Assembly (NCBI RefSeq): GCF_900163965.1
Contig: NZ_FULE01000046.1
Span: 1 to 64,000, forward strand
DNA length: 64,000 bases
Reading direction: 5' to 3'
From: Vibrio ruber DSM 16370
Lineage (GTDB): Bacteria > Pseudomonadota > Gammaproteobacteria > Enterobacterales > Vibrionaceae
The notes below the pieces were generated by a model, which was given only the letters and a program-made list of their open reading frames with translations, did no database searches and was not told where the DNA came from. A program made the translations under genes and the position numbers. Shown here piece after piece: positions 44,645 through 52,279 of the stretch (positions are counted from its first letter, which is position 1; each line of letters opens with the position of its first letter).

Positions 44645-44854
44645 TTATAGGACTTTGATGTTTTCAGCTTGAGGGCCTTTCTGTCCTTGTGAAATCACAA
44701 ACTCAACAGTTTGACCTTCAGCTAAGGTACGGAAACCGTCGCCTTGGATCGCGCTGAAGTGAGCAAAAACATCGGGACCATTTTCTTGTTGGATGAAACC
44801 AAAACCTTTAGTTTCGTTGAACCACTTTACAGTGCCAGTCACTGTGTTAGACAT
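44645..44854 (-). CDS. CspA-family cold-shock protein
   Basis: A 69-residue OB-fold protein starting MSNTVTGTVKWFNETKGFGFIQQENGPDVFAHFSAI: both RNA-binding motifs, KGFGFI and VFAHF, are present. The start at 44854 has AGGA at eight bases; seven extra in-frame codons upstream are not used. The member (cspA, cspC, cspE type) cannot be fixed from sequence. It melts RNA structure as an RNA chaperone. A consensus promoter at 45008-45035 would give a leader of about 145 bases, as expected for genes controlled by mRNA structure at low temperature. Confidence 0.94.
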   Translation of the reverse strand: MSNTVTGTVKWFNETKGFGFIQQENGPDVFAHFSAIQGDGFRTLAEGQTVEFVISQGQKGPQAENIKVL

Positions 44855-45007
44855 AATATATTCCTGGTAAATCAAAGTAAAACTAAGCCGATACCGGCCA
44901 TTCTAGCGTGGAAAAGTAGATTGCTATTGCGTACAGAACGACCGGGGAGTTACAAAAATCCAACAAGACGTTATGGTAAACAAAGAACTGCTTCCTAGCC
45001 TTAGGTG

Positions 45008-45035
45008 AGTGTAGAGTAATCCTGAGGGTTGTCAA
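45008..45035 (-). promoter_or_regulatory. Sigma-70 promoter of the cold-shock gene
   Basis: On the minus strand TTGACA (45035-45030), a 16-base spacer and TACACT (45013-45008). Both boxes are near consensus. Transcription would start near 45001, leaving a long 5' leader before the ATG at 44854. Confidence 0.75.
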
Positions 45036-45166
45036 TCAAATATTACGGCGAAACGTAAATGTGGCTGATATTTTTGATCGTTTTAGATTTTACTGAGATT
45101 TTATTTTCATTGTTACATTATTATTTTTAATGCAGTCATAAAAAACATTTTTTTACTTTTAACGAA

Positions 45167-45194
45167 TTGACATGTCAATACAATGACTCACAAT
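45167..45194 (+). promoter_or_regulatory. Sigma-70 promoter of arfA
   Basis: TTGACA (45167-45172), 16-base spacer, CACAAT (45189-45194). Start of transcription would be near 45201, 35 bases before the arfA ATG. Confidence 0.6.
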
Positions 45195-45235
45195 ACGTTG
45201 CTTTTTTATTCACCACTATAAGAGAAGTGTTTCAA

Positions 45236-45439
45236 ATGAAAAGAGAAAAGAGAAATAAAAACGCCAATCAGTCTCATGAAGTTGAGATTCAACGCGGTAC
45301 GATTACGGATAATGCACTGAAAGCACTGGTCACCAGTCCGGTGTTTAAAATGCGGGTCGAAAAACCGAAAAAAGGTAAAGGAAGCTTTCAGCGCAAAGCA
45401 AAACATCAGGTGCGGGAGCCCTACTCAAAAGCTGCATAA
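45236..45439 (+). CDS. arfA: ArfA, alternative ribosome-rescue factor
   Basis: A 67-residue basic protein. ATG 45236 has AAGAGAAG about ten bases upstream. The core ITDNALKALVTSPVFKMRVEKPKKGKGSFQRKAKHQ matches ArfA (E. coli: [35 protein letters not shown]), including the KGKGS element that sits in the mRNA channel. ArfA recruits RF2 to ribosomes stalled on mRNA without a stop codon, as a backup for tmRNA. E. coli arfA is controlled by cleavage of its own message near the 3' end; here a hairpin straddles the stop codon (45425-45451). Confidence 0.9.
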   Translation: MKREKRNKNANQSHEVEIQRGTITDNALKALVTSPVFKMRVEKPKKGKGSFQRKAKHQVREPYSKAA

Positions 45440-45451
45440 CGTTGCTTTTGA
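45425..45451 (+). promoter_or_regulatory. Stem-loop straddling the arfA stop codon
   Basis: TCAAAAGC (45425-45432) and GCTTTTGA (45444-45451) are exact complements; the TAA stop (45437-45439) lies in the loop. It could be a processing or termination site that yields stop-less arfA mRNA, as known for E. coli arfA, but the role here is inferred. Confidence 0.45.
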
Positions 45452-45473
45452 ATAGAGTTTCTTCACCGTTGTT

Positions 45474-45741
45474 TAGGGGCTGTTGATCTTTCGTGATGGT
45501 TTTTGCAGCAATTTGTCTCGCATTTAGTCAAGGCAGGTCATGTGAAGTGTAGCGATCTACATGAACCATGACCTAACGCTGGATAAATGAGCGACAAATG
45601 CTGCCCAGAGGGTTCATCTGAACGTGTCTTGCTCTTTGTTGCGGGTCATTTGCTTAGGATAGCTAAGCGGCATGCCCCGCGCCGCGATCAATACCCGTTC
45701 AGATTGAACAAAATTCAACCACGAAAGGTCAACAGCCCCTA
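45474..45741. mobile_element. 268-bp MITE with 22-bp terminal inverted repeats and TA ends
   Basis: TAGGGGCTGTTGATCTTTCGTG (bases 1-22 of the element, 45474-45495) and its complement at 45720-45741 match at 21 of 22 positions. The element starts and ends with TA, the target duplication of IS630/Tc1-mariner elements. It holds no open frame of useful length, so it is a non-autonomous miniature element mobilised in trans. It lies just after arfA. Confidence 0.82.
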
Positions 45742-45770
45742 GTATATAGAACACAGTGAATGGTGAATTC

Positions 45771-45800
45771 TTTCAATAGGCTACATTTCAATAGGCTATA
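45771..45800 (+). repeat. 15-bp tandem duplication
   Basis: TTTCAATAGGCTACA (45771-45785) followed by TTTCAATAGGCTATA (45786-45800), one difference, 30 bases after the MITE. Confidence 0.9.
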
Positions 45801-45895
45801 GTTGAGAAAAGAAGCAGTGTGAAGGACACGCGACATTGCTTCTTTTCTGTCATATTGCGTTTTCGCTACCTTTTAGATCCGAAAAGGGGTTCAAC

Positions 45896-46135
45896 ATGGT
45901 CGTTACACTCTTTTGGCTGGAAAAATTACTGCTGACTCTGGGAATCATTCTGATTGTGATGAGTATGATTCGTTATGGGAGAAGAAGTCAGGATTGGCGT
46001 GGCGTTGCTACAATGTTCTTTAAACGTATTCCAATGACAATTGAAGAGTATCGTCGTTATCGTTTTGGTGTGGCATTGGTTGTGTTGGCGGTACTACTGC
46101 GGATTGTCACGCTGACATTATGGCCGACAGTATAA
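45896..46135 (+). CDS. Small two-helix inner-membrane protein, 79 aa
   Basis: ATG 45896 (MVVTLFWLEKLLLTLGIILIVMSMIRYGRR) has AAGGGG nine bases upstream; the open frame extends twenty codons farther without a site. Two membrane helices (about 5-24 and 55-75) flank a basic cytoplasmic loop, SQDWRGVATMFFKRIPMTIEEYRRYRFG. No recognised family. It lies between the MITE and the CheC-type regulator and may be a lone gene. Confidence 0.65.
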   Translation: MVVTLFWLEKLLLTLGIILIVMSMIRYGRRSQDWRGVATMFFKRIPMTIEEYRRYRFGVALVVLAVLLRIVTLTLWPTV

Positions 46136-46262
46136 GCTGAATAAGCTGAGCCTTGAGGTCACAAAACGCATAAAGATTTGTTTGTTCTTCATCACTTTGT
46201 GCCTGTAGATGTTGAATTCCCGTATACACTTTGAATGATAAAAGAAAAAGGTAAGGCCGATT

Positions 46263-47267
46263 ATGGCGTTTTCAGTATTAATATGTGATGACTCTGCGTT
46301 AGCAAGAAAGCAAATTGCGAGATCATTACCAGCCTTCCTCAATGCTGAGGTTCATTTTGCAGTTCATGGCTTAGATGCGTTGGAACAGCTCAAACAGCAA
46401 TCGTTTCAGTTAATGTTTTTAGATTTAACGATGCCAGAGCTGGATGGTTTCGGTACCTTGGAAGCAATGCAAAAGATGGCTGATACCACACCGGTTATCG
46501 TTGTTTCCGGTGATATTCAGCCTAAAGCGCAAGAGCGGGTACTCGGTCTGGGAGCCAAAGCGTTTATCCAAAAACCGATTGCCGCAGATGTACTGAAAAA
46601 AGTGCTCAGTGAGTTAATTGAGCCTCCTAGCCAGCCGACGGTTGTGACCCCCAGTCAGATCGAATATCCGATCCTGAAACGGCGCGATATTTACATGGAA
46701 GTCGCCAATGTCTCTATTGGCCGGGCTGCTGATGCTCTCGCGCGTTACTTTGATGTGTTTGTCGAACTACCATTGCCCAATGTCAATATCTTTGAAGTCA
46801 GTGAACTTCATATGGCACTGCGAGATTTGGTCGATAATGATCAGGTTTCCGGGGTTTGTCAGGGCTTCAGTGGGGAAGGGATTGCCGGTGAAGCATTGGT
46901 GCTTTTAAGTGATTCCAGTGTTTCTGAACTGAAACGATTGATGAATATTCCCGCAGAAAGTGATGACTTAGAAGAGCTCGAACTCTTAATGGATGTGTCT
47001 AACATTCTGGTGGGATCATTTCTGAACGGGCTCGGCGAACAGGCCGAGATTCGTTTTTTCCAAAGCTCCCCCGTATTACTCGGGCAACATATTCCGATTG
47101 AATCGGTGATCCGCTCGACTGCGGGTTCGTTCAAGAAAACGATGACCTTTGAAGTCAGTTACAACATTGAAGGCACTGCTATTCGTTGTGATCTGCTCTT
47201 TATGTTTGTCGATGAGTCTCTACCGCTGCTGGATAATAAACTGGCCTACCTGATGGAGGATTTGTAG
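46263..47267 (+). CDS. Response regulator with CheC/CheX-type phosphatase domain
   Basis: A 334-residue protein. Residues 1-120 are a receiver domain: VLICDDSALARKQI (acidic pair), MFLDLTMPELDGFGTLEAM (phospho-accepting Asp), VIVVSGDIQ and AFIQKPI (Lys). Residues 140-334 resemble CheC/CheX: RRDIYMEVANVSIGRAADALARYF, with the E..N motif of CheC phosphatases, and a second copy LEELELLMDVSNILVGSFLNGLGEQ. Such proteins dephosphorylate CheY or their own receiver. Its stop is two bases before the PAS gene, so they form an operon. Confidence 0.88.
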   Translation: MAFSVLICDDSALARKQIARSLPAFLNAEVHFAVHGLDALEQLKQQSFQLMFLDLTMPELDGFGTLEAMQKMADTTPVIVVSGDIQPKAQERVLGLGAKAFIQKPIAADVLKKVLSELIEPPSQPTVVTPSQIEYPILKRRDIYMEVANVSIGRAADALARYFDVFVELPLPNVNIFEVSELHMALRDLVDNDQVSGVCQGFSGEGIAGEALVLLSDSSVSELKRLMNIPAESDDLEELELLMDVSNILVGSFLNGLGEQAEIRFFQSSPVLLGQHIPIESVIRSTAGSFKKTMTFEVSYNIEGTAIRCDLLFMFVDESLPLLDNKLAYLMEDL

Positions 47268-47269
47268 TC

Positions 47270-47710
47270 ATGAGCCTGCCTGCTGAATTTGAACAGTTTC
47301 ACTGGATGGTGGATATGGTTCAAAACGTTGATCTTGGACTGATCGTGATTGATAAAGACTATAAAATTCAGGTCTGGAACGGCTTTATGACTCACCATAG
47401 TGGCAAACAGCCACATGAAGTGATTGGTCATACGTTGTTTGAGGTGTTTCCTGAAATCCAACCCGATTGGTTTAAACTAAAAACGAAACCAGTTTACCAT
47501 CTCGGTTGTCGTAGTTTTATCACTTGGCAACAACGACCCTATTTATTTAAGTGCCGTAATGTCCGTCCTGTGACGCAACAGTGTGAGTTTATGTATCAGA
47601 ATGTCACTCTTAATCCGATGAGAACACCGACCGGTGCGGTGAATTCAGTTTTTCTGTCGATTCAGGATGCAACCGCAGAGGCACTGATAGCTCAGCGATG
47701 TGAGTGTTAG
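47270..47710 (+). CDS. Single-domain PAS protein
   Basis: A 146-residue protein made of one PAS domain: MVQNVDLGLIVIDKDYKIQVWNGFMTHHSGKQPHEVIGHTLFEVFPEI is the classic PAS start, ending FLSIQDATAEA. No kinase, GGDEF or HTH output follows: the frame closes with CEC and a stop. It probably works with the CheC-type response regulator encoded just upstream, as a sensor or scaffold. Ligand unknown. Confidence 0.8.
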   Translation: MSLPAEFEQFHWMVDMVQNVDLGLIVIDKDYKIQVWNGFMTHHSGKQPHEVIGHTLFEVFPEIQPDWFKLKTKPVYHLGCRSFITWQQRPYLFKCRNVRPVTQQCEFMYQNVTLNPMRTPTGAVNSVFLSIQDATAEALIAQRCEC

Positions 47711-47741
47711 ATTCTCAATTAAAACGATAAAGAATTCTCCC

Positions 47742-49217
47742 ATGACGATGACGAATGTTTTTTATTCGACCCAACAGGTTCGTATTGGTGAACACAAAGC
47801 GGCAAGTGCCAAAGGGCTGGAAATGTACAGTCTGATGGAACGTGCCGGACAAGCGGTTTTTGCGATTGGGATGGCACAGTATCCCAGTTCTGAACACTGG
47901 CTAATCTGTTGTGGTGGTGGCAACAATGGCGGTGACGGTTATATTGTTGCCAGTTTGGCGAAGTCGATCGGATTGTATGTGACGGTCTGGCAAGTTGGTG
48001 ACCCCGAGTCGCTGACCGGTGATGCCCGGATGGCCTACGAACATTGGCAAAATCATGGGGGAAATGTCTCAGAGCCTCAAGATCGCATCCCTGAGAGTGT
48101 CGATGTGGTGATTGATGCCTTACTCGGGACGGGGCTTAGTGGCGTAGTCCGGCCGGGAATGCTCTCATTGATTGAAACCATCAATCAAAGTATGAAACCC
48201 GTGATTGCCGTTGATATTCCCTCCGGCTTGTGTGGTGATACCGGTAGTGTCCTTGGCGGAGCGATCGTAGCAAAACATACCGTCAGTTTCATTGGCTTGA
48301 AACAGGGACTGGTGACCGGAAAAGCGCGGGAATATGTCGGAGAACTTCATTTTGCCGGTTTGGGCGTAGAAGATGCGTTCGATCAACAGAATCACCCGAC
48401 AGTAAGAGCAATCCACACCAAAACGCCGGGACAGATGTTACCCAAACGTTTTGCCACGTCACATAAAGGGACGCATGGCAAAGTATTACTCATCGGTGGT
48501 AATGACGGGATGGGGGGCGCGATTATCTTAGCATCGATGGCTGCAGCCAGGTGCGGAGCGGGGATGACAGCGGTTTTATGCCATCCACATAATGTGACGC
48601 CGTTATTGGTGAGCGCCCCGGAGGTGATGAGTGCTTGCTGGGATAAGGCACAGGCGATTGAACGACGGTTATCATGGTGTGATGTACTGGCCGTCGGGCC
48701 GGGACTTGGGCGAGATGAAACTGCTTTTGCTATCTATCAGGCGGTTCATCGCATCGAAAAACCGAAAGTCGTTGATGCCGATGGGCTGTATTTTTTAATG
48801 CAGCAACCGGATCAAGATCCACTACGGGTAATTACGCCACATCCGGCGGAAGCTGCTCAACTATTGCAAGTTTCAGTCGAGGAGATTGAAGCGGATCGAT
48901 ATGCCAGTGTACAGGCACTGCATCGTCAATATGGCGGCGTTGTGGTACTGAAAGGCGCGGGAACTTTGGTATATGACGGCAAGCAAATCTCGGTTTGTAT
49001 GGCCGGAAACCCCGGTATGGCGAGTGCCGGTATGGGAGATGTGCTGACAGGGGTGATCACATCATTGATTGCGCAGGGGTTACCTTTGGTCGAAGCCACC
49101 CAACTCGGGGTTCTCATTCACAGTATGGCAGCCGATCAAAACTCACAATCGTATGGTGAACGGGGGCTGCTTGCCAGTGACTTACTGTCCCATTTGCGCC
49201 AGTTAGTCAACCACTGA
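47742..49217 (+). CDS. nnr: Bifunctional NAD(P)HX epimerase / dehydratase
   Basis: A 491-residue fusion. The N-terminal half is the YjeF_N epimerase (LMERAGQAVFAI; CGGGNNGGDGYIVASL; VDVVIDALLGTGLSG; VIAVDIPSGLCGDTG); the C-terminal half is the ADP-dependent dehydratase (HKGTHGKVLLIGGNDGMGGAIILA; AVGPGLGRDE; VVDADGLYFL; ITPHPAEAAQLL; NPGMASAGMGDVLTGVI). It repairs hydrated NADH and NADPH. The start at 47742 is chosen as giving the usual N-terminus; the frame opens at 47700, where it would overlap the PAS gene. In E. coli nnr precedes tsaE; here it does not. Confidence 0.93.
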   Translation: MTMTNVFYSTQQVRIGEHKAASAKGLEMYSLMERAGQAVFAIGMAQYPSSEHWLICCGGGNNGGDGYIVASLAKSIGLYVTVWQVGDPESLTGDARMAYEHWQNHGGNVSEPQDRIPESVDVVIDALLGTGLSGVVRPGMLSLIETINQSMKPVIAVDIPSGLCGDTGSVLGGAIVAKHTVSFIGLKQGLVTGKAREYVGELHFAGLGVEDAFDQQNHPTVRAIHTKTPGQMLPKRFATSHKGTHGKVLLIGGNDGMGGAIILASMAAARCGAGMTAVLCHPHNVTPLLVSAPEVMSACWDKAQAIERRLSWCDVLAVGPGLGRDETAFAIYQAVHRIEKPKVVDADGLYFLMQQPDQDPLRVITPHPAEAAQLLQVSVEEIEADRYASVQALHRQYGGVVVLKGAGTLVYDGKQISVCMAGNPGMASAGMGDVLTGVITSLIAQGLPLVEATQLGVLIHSMAADQNSQSYGERGLLASDLLSHLRQLVNH

Positions 49218-49312
49218 ATCCTATATTGCTCACTAAAATACCAGTCTCATCCCATCAAAATTGTCGTCATCGGGTCATACCTGTATTTTTTTAGCCACGA
49301 TGACGATTCCGG

Positions 49313-49882
49313 TCAAAAGCGATAATGGGTTCCCAGCAGGAATATCGGGCTCGTGACAGCATCTTGTTCCTGCTCCTGATAAGAAATCTCAAAATTCAGT
49401 TCTAATCCGGAGGTGAGCCCTGATGGAATTGTGGCTCCGAGGGTAAAATAAGGCGCAATATTTTTCGATTCGATGTTCGGTAGTGATGTCGTAATCCCCG
49501 GATTATTGCCAGCTCTTGTGAAACTCAACCCGCCTTTTGCGTATATCCAAGCAACATCGAATACGGTGTGCTGAATGACGGCACCACCAAATACTTCCTG
49601 ATAATACAACGTGGGCTGATGAGGAAACTGTGAAGAGAGTGACGCCATTTGGTCTGGATGATCAGTATTTTTGGCATAACCTAAATCAAAGCCAATAGTT
49701 GATGTCAGATTATAGTTATAACCGTACTGTGTTACCCAAGCATCTTCCGTACCTGTATGTTTGGATTTTGTGATGCCGGCGCTTTGATAAAAATAGTTTG
49801 CATCCGGTCCGGCAACCGCCCGAACAGGCATCATACTGAGTAGAACTAACACTGCAATAATCAGAGAAATGGTCGATTCCAT
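49313..49882 (-). CDS. Outer-membrane beta-barrel protein (small)
   Basis: A 189-residue protein. Start at 49882 with GGAG upstream; a Met four codons earlier is possible. Signal peptide ISLIIAVLVLLSMMPVRAVA; the mature protein has barrel-like alternation (YGYNYNLTSTIGFDLGYAKN, IAPYFTLGATIPSGLTSGLELNFEISYQEQ) and ends HYRF with terminal Phe, the outer-membrane sorting signal. It recalls the 8-strand OmpA-like or OmpW-like barrel. No recognised function. Monocistronic. Confidence 0.72.
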   Translation of the reverse strand: MESTISLIIAVLVLLSMMPVRAVAGPDANYFYQSAGITKSKHTGTEDAWVTQYGYNYNLTSTIGFDLGYAKNTDHPDQMASLSSQFPHQPTLYYQEVFGGAVIQHTVFDVAWIYAKGGLSFTRAGNNPGITTSLPNIESKNIAPYFTLGATIPSGLTSGLELNFEISYQEQEQDAVTSPIFLLGTHYRF

Positions 49883-50263
49883 CCTGCACTCCATGCGATC
49901 TCTGAGGTGATTTTATCGGTATTTATTCTTATGGAGGCGGTTATGAGAAAGTCAAAGAGGGAGAAAACCTGCCAGCGTTTTTTAACTGTAGCAAATTCGG
50001 ATGCTATATGCTGCGTTGATGGTGGAAATTTGTATGTTTTTTACGCAGGGCGCACAAAAGTTTATGTGAATGATGTAATAGTGTGAAAGTGGTAAGAATA
50101 GCCAATGAAAGACATAAGTATAATTAGGTGTAACTCATTGATTATGAAGCTAAAATGGTAATTGTTTTTGCTGTTTTACAGGTATGCAATCTCTCAGAGG
50201 GTAGCATAAAAAAAAGCATAATATCAGTCTTGCAGGAAATAAAGTGATGCCTATAATGCTGAA
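49883..50263. other. Intergenic region ahead of the guaC hairpins
   Basis: No gene is supported. The short minus-strand frame at 50142-50375 runs through the guaC terminator hairpin and is rejected. The right part is AT-rich and may carry the guaC promoter, or a small RNA that ends at the hairpin at 50264. Confidence 0.4.
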
Positions 50264-50297
50264 AACCGGAGCGTCTGCCAACGCTCCGGTTTTTTTG
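50264..50297 (+). terminator. Strong terminator 94 bases before guaC
   Basis: AACCGGAGCG (50264-50273), loop TCTGCCAA, CGCTCCGGTT (50282-50291), then TTTTTT. It is a textbook rho-independent terminator reading toward guaC, but no plus-strand gene precedes it within 1 kb. A cis-acting attenuator of guaC or the end of a small RNA are both possible. Confidence 0.8.
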
Positions 50298-50316
50298 TGT
50301 CCGATAATCAGAGAAA

Positions 50317-50336
50317 CTGGCGTCTGCCAACGTCAG
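50317..50336 (+). promoter_or_regulatory. Second hairpin with the same loop, in the guaC leader
   Basis: CTGGCG (50317-50322) and CGTCAG (50331-50336) with loop TCTGCCAA, identical to the loop of the terminator hairpin 49 bases upstream. The two may exchange pairing partners. Confidence 0.5.
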
Positions 50337-50390
50337 ATTCGTCGCACTGCGAAATTGAGGCACAAGGTGAATCAATTAAGGAAAAGATAA

Positions 50391-51437
50391 ATGCGTATCG
50401 AACAAGAATTAAAATTGGGCTTTAAAGATGTATTGTTTCGGCCGAAACGTTCTACTCTGAAAAGTCGTTCCCAAGTTAATTTAACCCGCGAGTTTACCTT
50501 CAAGCATAGTGGGCGTCAATGGTGTGGCGTGCCCGTCATTGCTGCCAATATGGACTCAGTCGGTAGTTTCGGCATGGCTGAGGCTTTGGCGAAATATGAT
50601 GTCATCACGGCGATTCACAAGCACTACTCGTTACAAGAGTGGCAAGCATTTGTGCAGGCTGCGGATGCCGAGACGCTCAAGCATGTGATGGTCTCTACCG
50701 GGACATCTGATGCTGATTTTACCAAAATGCAGGACACTCTTGCCTTGAGTGACGACTTGATGTTTGTTTGCATCGATATTGCCAACGGCTATTCGGAGCA
50801 CTTGGTCGAGTTTGTGGAACGGGTTCGCAGCGCCTTACCGGACAAAGTTATTGTCGCCGGAAATGTTGTGACCGGTGATATGACTGAAGAACTGATCCTT
50901 GCCGGAGCAGATATCGTCAAAGTCGGTATCGGCCCCGGTTCAGTCTGTACCACCCGGGTCAAGACCGGTGTCGGTTATCCGCAATTGTCGGCCATTATTG
51001 AATGTGCTGATGCTGCTCACGGTTTAGGTGGTCAGATTATCGGTGACGGTGGCTGTACCTGCCCGGGAGATGTGTCAAAAGCATTCGGTGGCGGTGCTGA
51101 TTTCGTGATGCTCGGCGGCATGCTGGCCGGACACAAAGAATCCGGTGGCGACATTGTCGTCAAAGACGGGGAAAGTTATGTAAAATTTTACGGGATGTCC
51201 TCGAAAAGTGCGATGGACAAATATGCCGGAGGCGTTGCGCAGTATCGCGCTGCAGAAGGCAAAACCGTGTTACTCCCTTACCGGGGCAGTGTTGAAGATA
51301 CCATTCAGGATATTCTCGGTGGCGTGCGCTCCACCTGTACCTACGTCGGTGCCGCCAACCTGAAAGAACTCACCAAGCGCACCACATTTATCCGCGTTCG
51401 GGAACAAGAGAATAACGTGTTTGGCAAGGAGTCGTGA
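50391..51437 (+). CDS. guaC: GMP reductase
   Basis: A 348-residue TIM-barrel enzyme, close to E. coli GuaC (347). MRIEQELKLGFKDVLFRPKRSTLKSRSQV is the family start; the catalytic Cys is in GIGPGSVCTTRVKTGVGYPQ; the flap region reads YFGMSSKSAM-like FYGMSSKSAMDKYAGGVAQYRAAEGKTV. It converts GMP to IMP with NADPH. No CBS domains, which separates it from GuaB. AAGGAAAAG precedes the ATG. The leader has two hairpins with a shared loop. Confidence 0.96.
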   Translation: MRIEQELKLGFKDVLFRPKRSTLKSRSQVNLTREFTFKHSGRQWCGVPVIAANMDSVGSFGMAEALAKYDVITAIHKHYSLQEWQAFVQAADAETLKHVMVSTGTSDADFTKMQDTLALSDDLMFVCIDIANGYSEHLVEFVERVRSALPDKVIVAGNVVTGDMTEELILAGADIVKVGIGPGSVCTTRVKTGVGYPQLSAIIECADAAHGLGGQIIGDGGCTCPGDVSKAFGGGADFVMLGGMLAGHKESGGDIVVKDGESYVKFYGMSSKSAMDKYAGGVAQYRAAEGKTVLLPYRGSVEDTIQDILGGVRSTCTYVGAANLKELTKRTTFIRVREQENNVFGKES

Positions 51438-51503
51438 AACAGCTTGTTGATTGGTGTTGAAACAACCATAAAGTGATAATTACAGCTATATCTTGAAATT
51501 ACT

Positions 51504-51550
51504 ACAGCCCCTAGTGATGTCTGTTTATGACAACTTCATAAAGGGGCTGT
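51504..51550. repeat. Inverted repeat ACAGCCCCT...AGGGGCTGT after guaC
   Basis: ACAGCCCCT (51504-51512) and AGGGGCTGT (51542-51550) are exact complements 29 bases apart. The arms match the outer ends of the MITE terminal repeat at 45474. Either a guaC terminator hairpin or remains of related elements in opposite orientation. Confidence 0.55.
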
Positions 51551-51742
51551 TCATTCACCATCAACACGTTCACTTTCAATCACATCGGGCTGCACGATTG
51601 GTTTTTGTTGTGAGTATAGGAACCAGAATGAGATGGCTGGTTCTTTGCCACTCTTCGCGATTTTCGCCGTCAAAGATTTCTTTTAACCGTTCTGGTTCTG
51701 CAAAACTAATATTCATGATATTTATTGACTCATAATTTATTG

Positions 51743-51934
51743 TATTCGTTGTTGCTCGGGAGTTAGGGCTTTTGACGTAGGAGTGTAGCCCCCACGTTCC
51801 GCTTCTAGCTGCTGAACCCACTTTCGAATAAATAGTATTTTCATGGACATAAACAGCTCTTCCAACTTCTGAACAACTGTAACCCGGCTCGACAACAAAG
51901 CTGGCTGCATCATGTTTAAATTCCGGACTGAATG
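51743..51934 (-). pseudogene. Degenerate IS3-family orfA fragment
   Basis: The minus strand encodes FSPEFKHDAASFVVEPGYSCSEVGRAVYVHENTIY and, after a frameshift near 51810, WVQQLEAERGGYTPTSKALTPEQQR. These two pieces are the HTH region and the following linker of IS3-family OrfA transposition proteins, joined in different frames and lacking the start and end. The piece lies in the 840-base spacer between guaC and the NRPS-PKS cluster and marks past insertion-sequence activity at the cluster border. Confidence 0.75.
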
Positions 51935-52279
51935 ACCGGAGTCAACAACAACAAGTGTTTAAAGCGTGGCAATGGAAGAAAGGTGTGACTAATGAGTCGA
52001 TTAAGGCTGTACGCTAGCTCATTCTTTGTTTATTTCAGTGTAAATGGAAAATTTCTAATTGTTAGCAACAAAATTGTTATTAAATAAATTGACTAAAATA
52101 TTATTAATCGCAATGAGTATCTTTCCTATTGACTATTTATGTTTGCGTGTATTAGCATAAATTTTAATAAAAATTGAACAATTATCTTTTGTGTATTTTA
52201 ATCACATAAAGATAATTTATATAATAATAAATTTCAAAGTCAGACTAGGTGATTTATCACCATCAAAGGATAAAGTATA
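51935..52279. other. AT-rich region upstream of the NRPS-PKS cluster
   Basis: No gene recognised. A stretch at 51960-52015 could be another decayed insertion-sequence piece (VFKAWQWKKGVTNESIKAV) but I cannot name it. The last 250 bases are very AT-rich with runs such as AATAATAAATTT and should include the cluster promoter. Confidence 0.4.

Noticed and set aside
51576..51821. 81-codon minus-strand frame after guaC
   Set aside because: Its beginning is the shifted tail of the IS3 orfA relic; the remainder has no recognised family, so it is a decayed fragment, not a gene.
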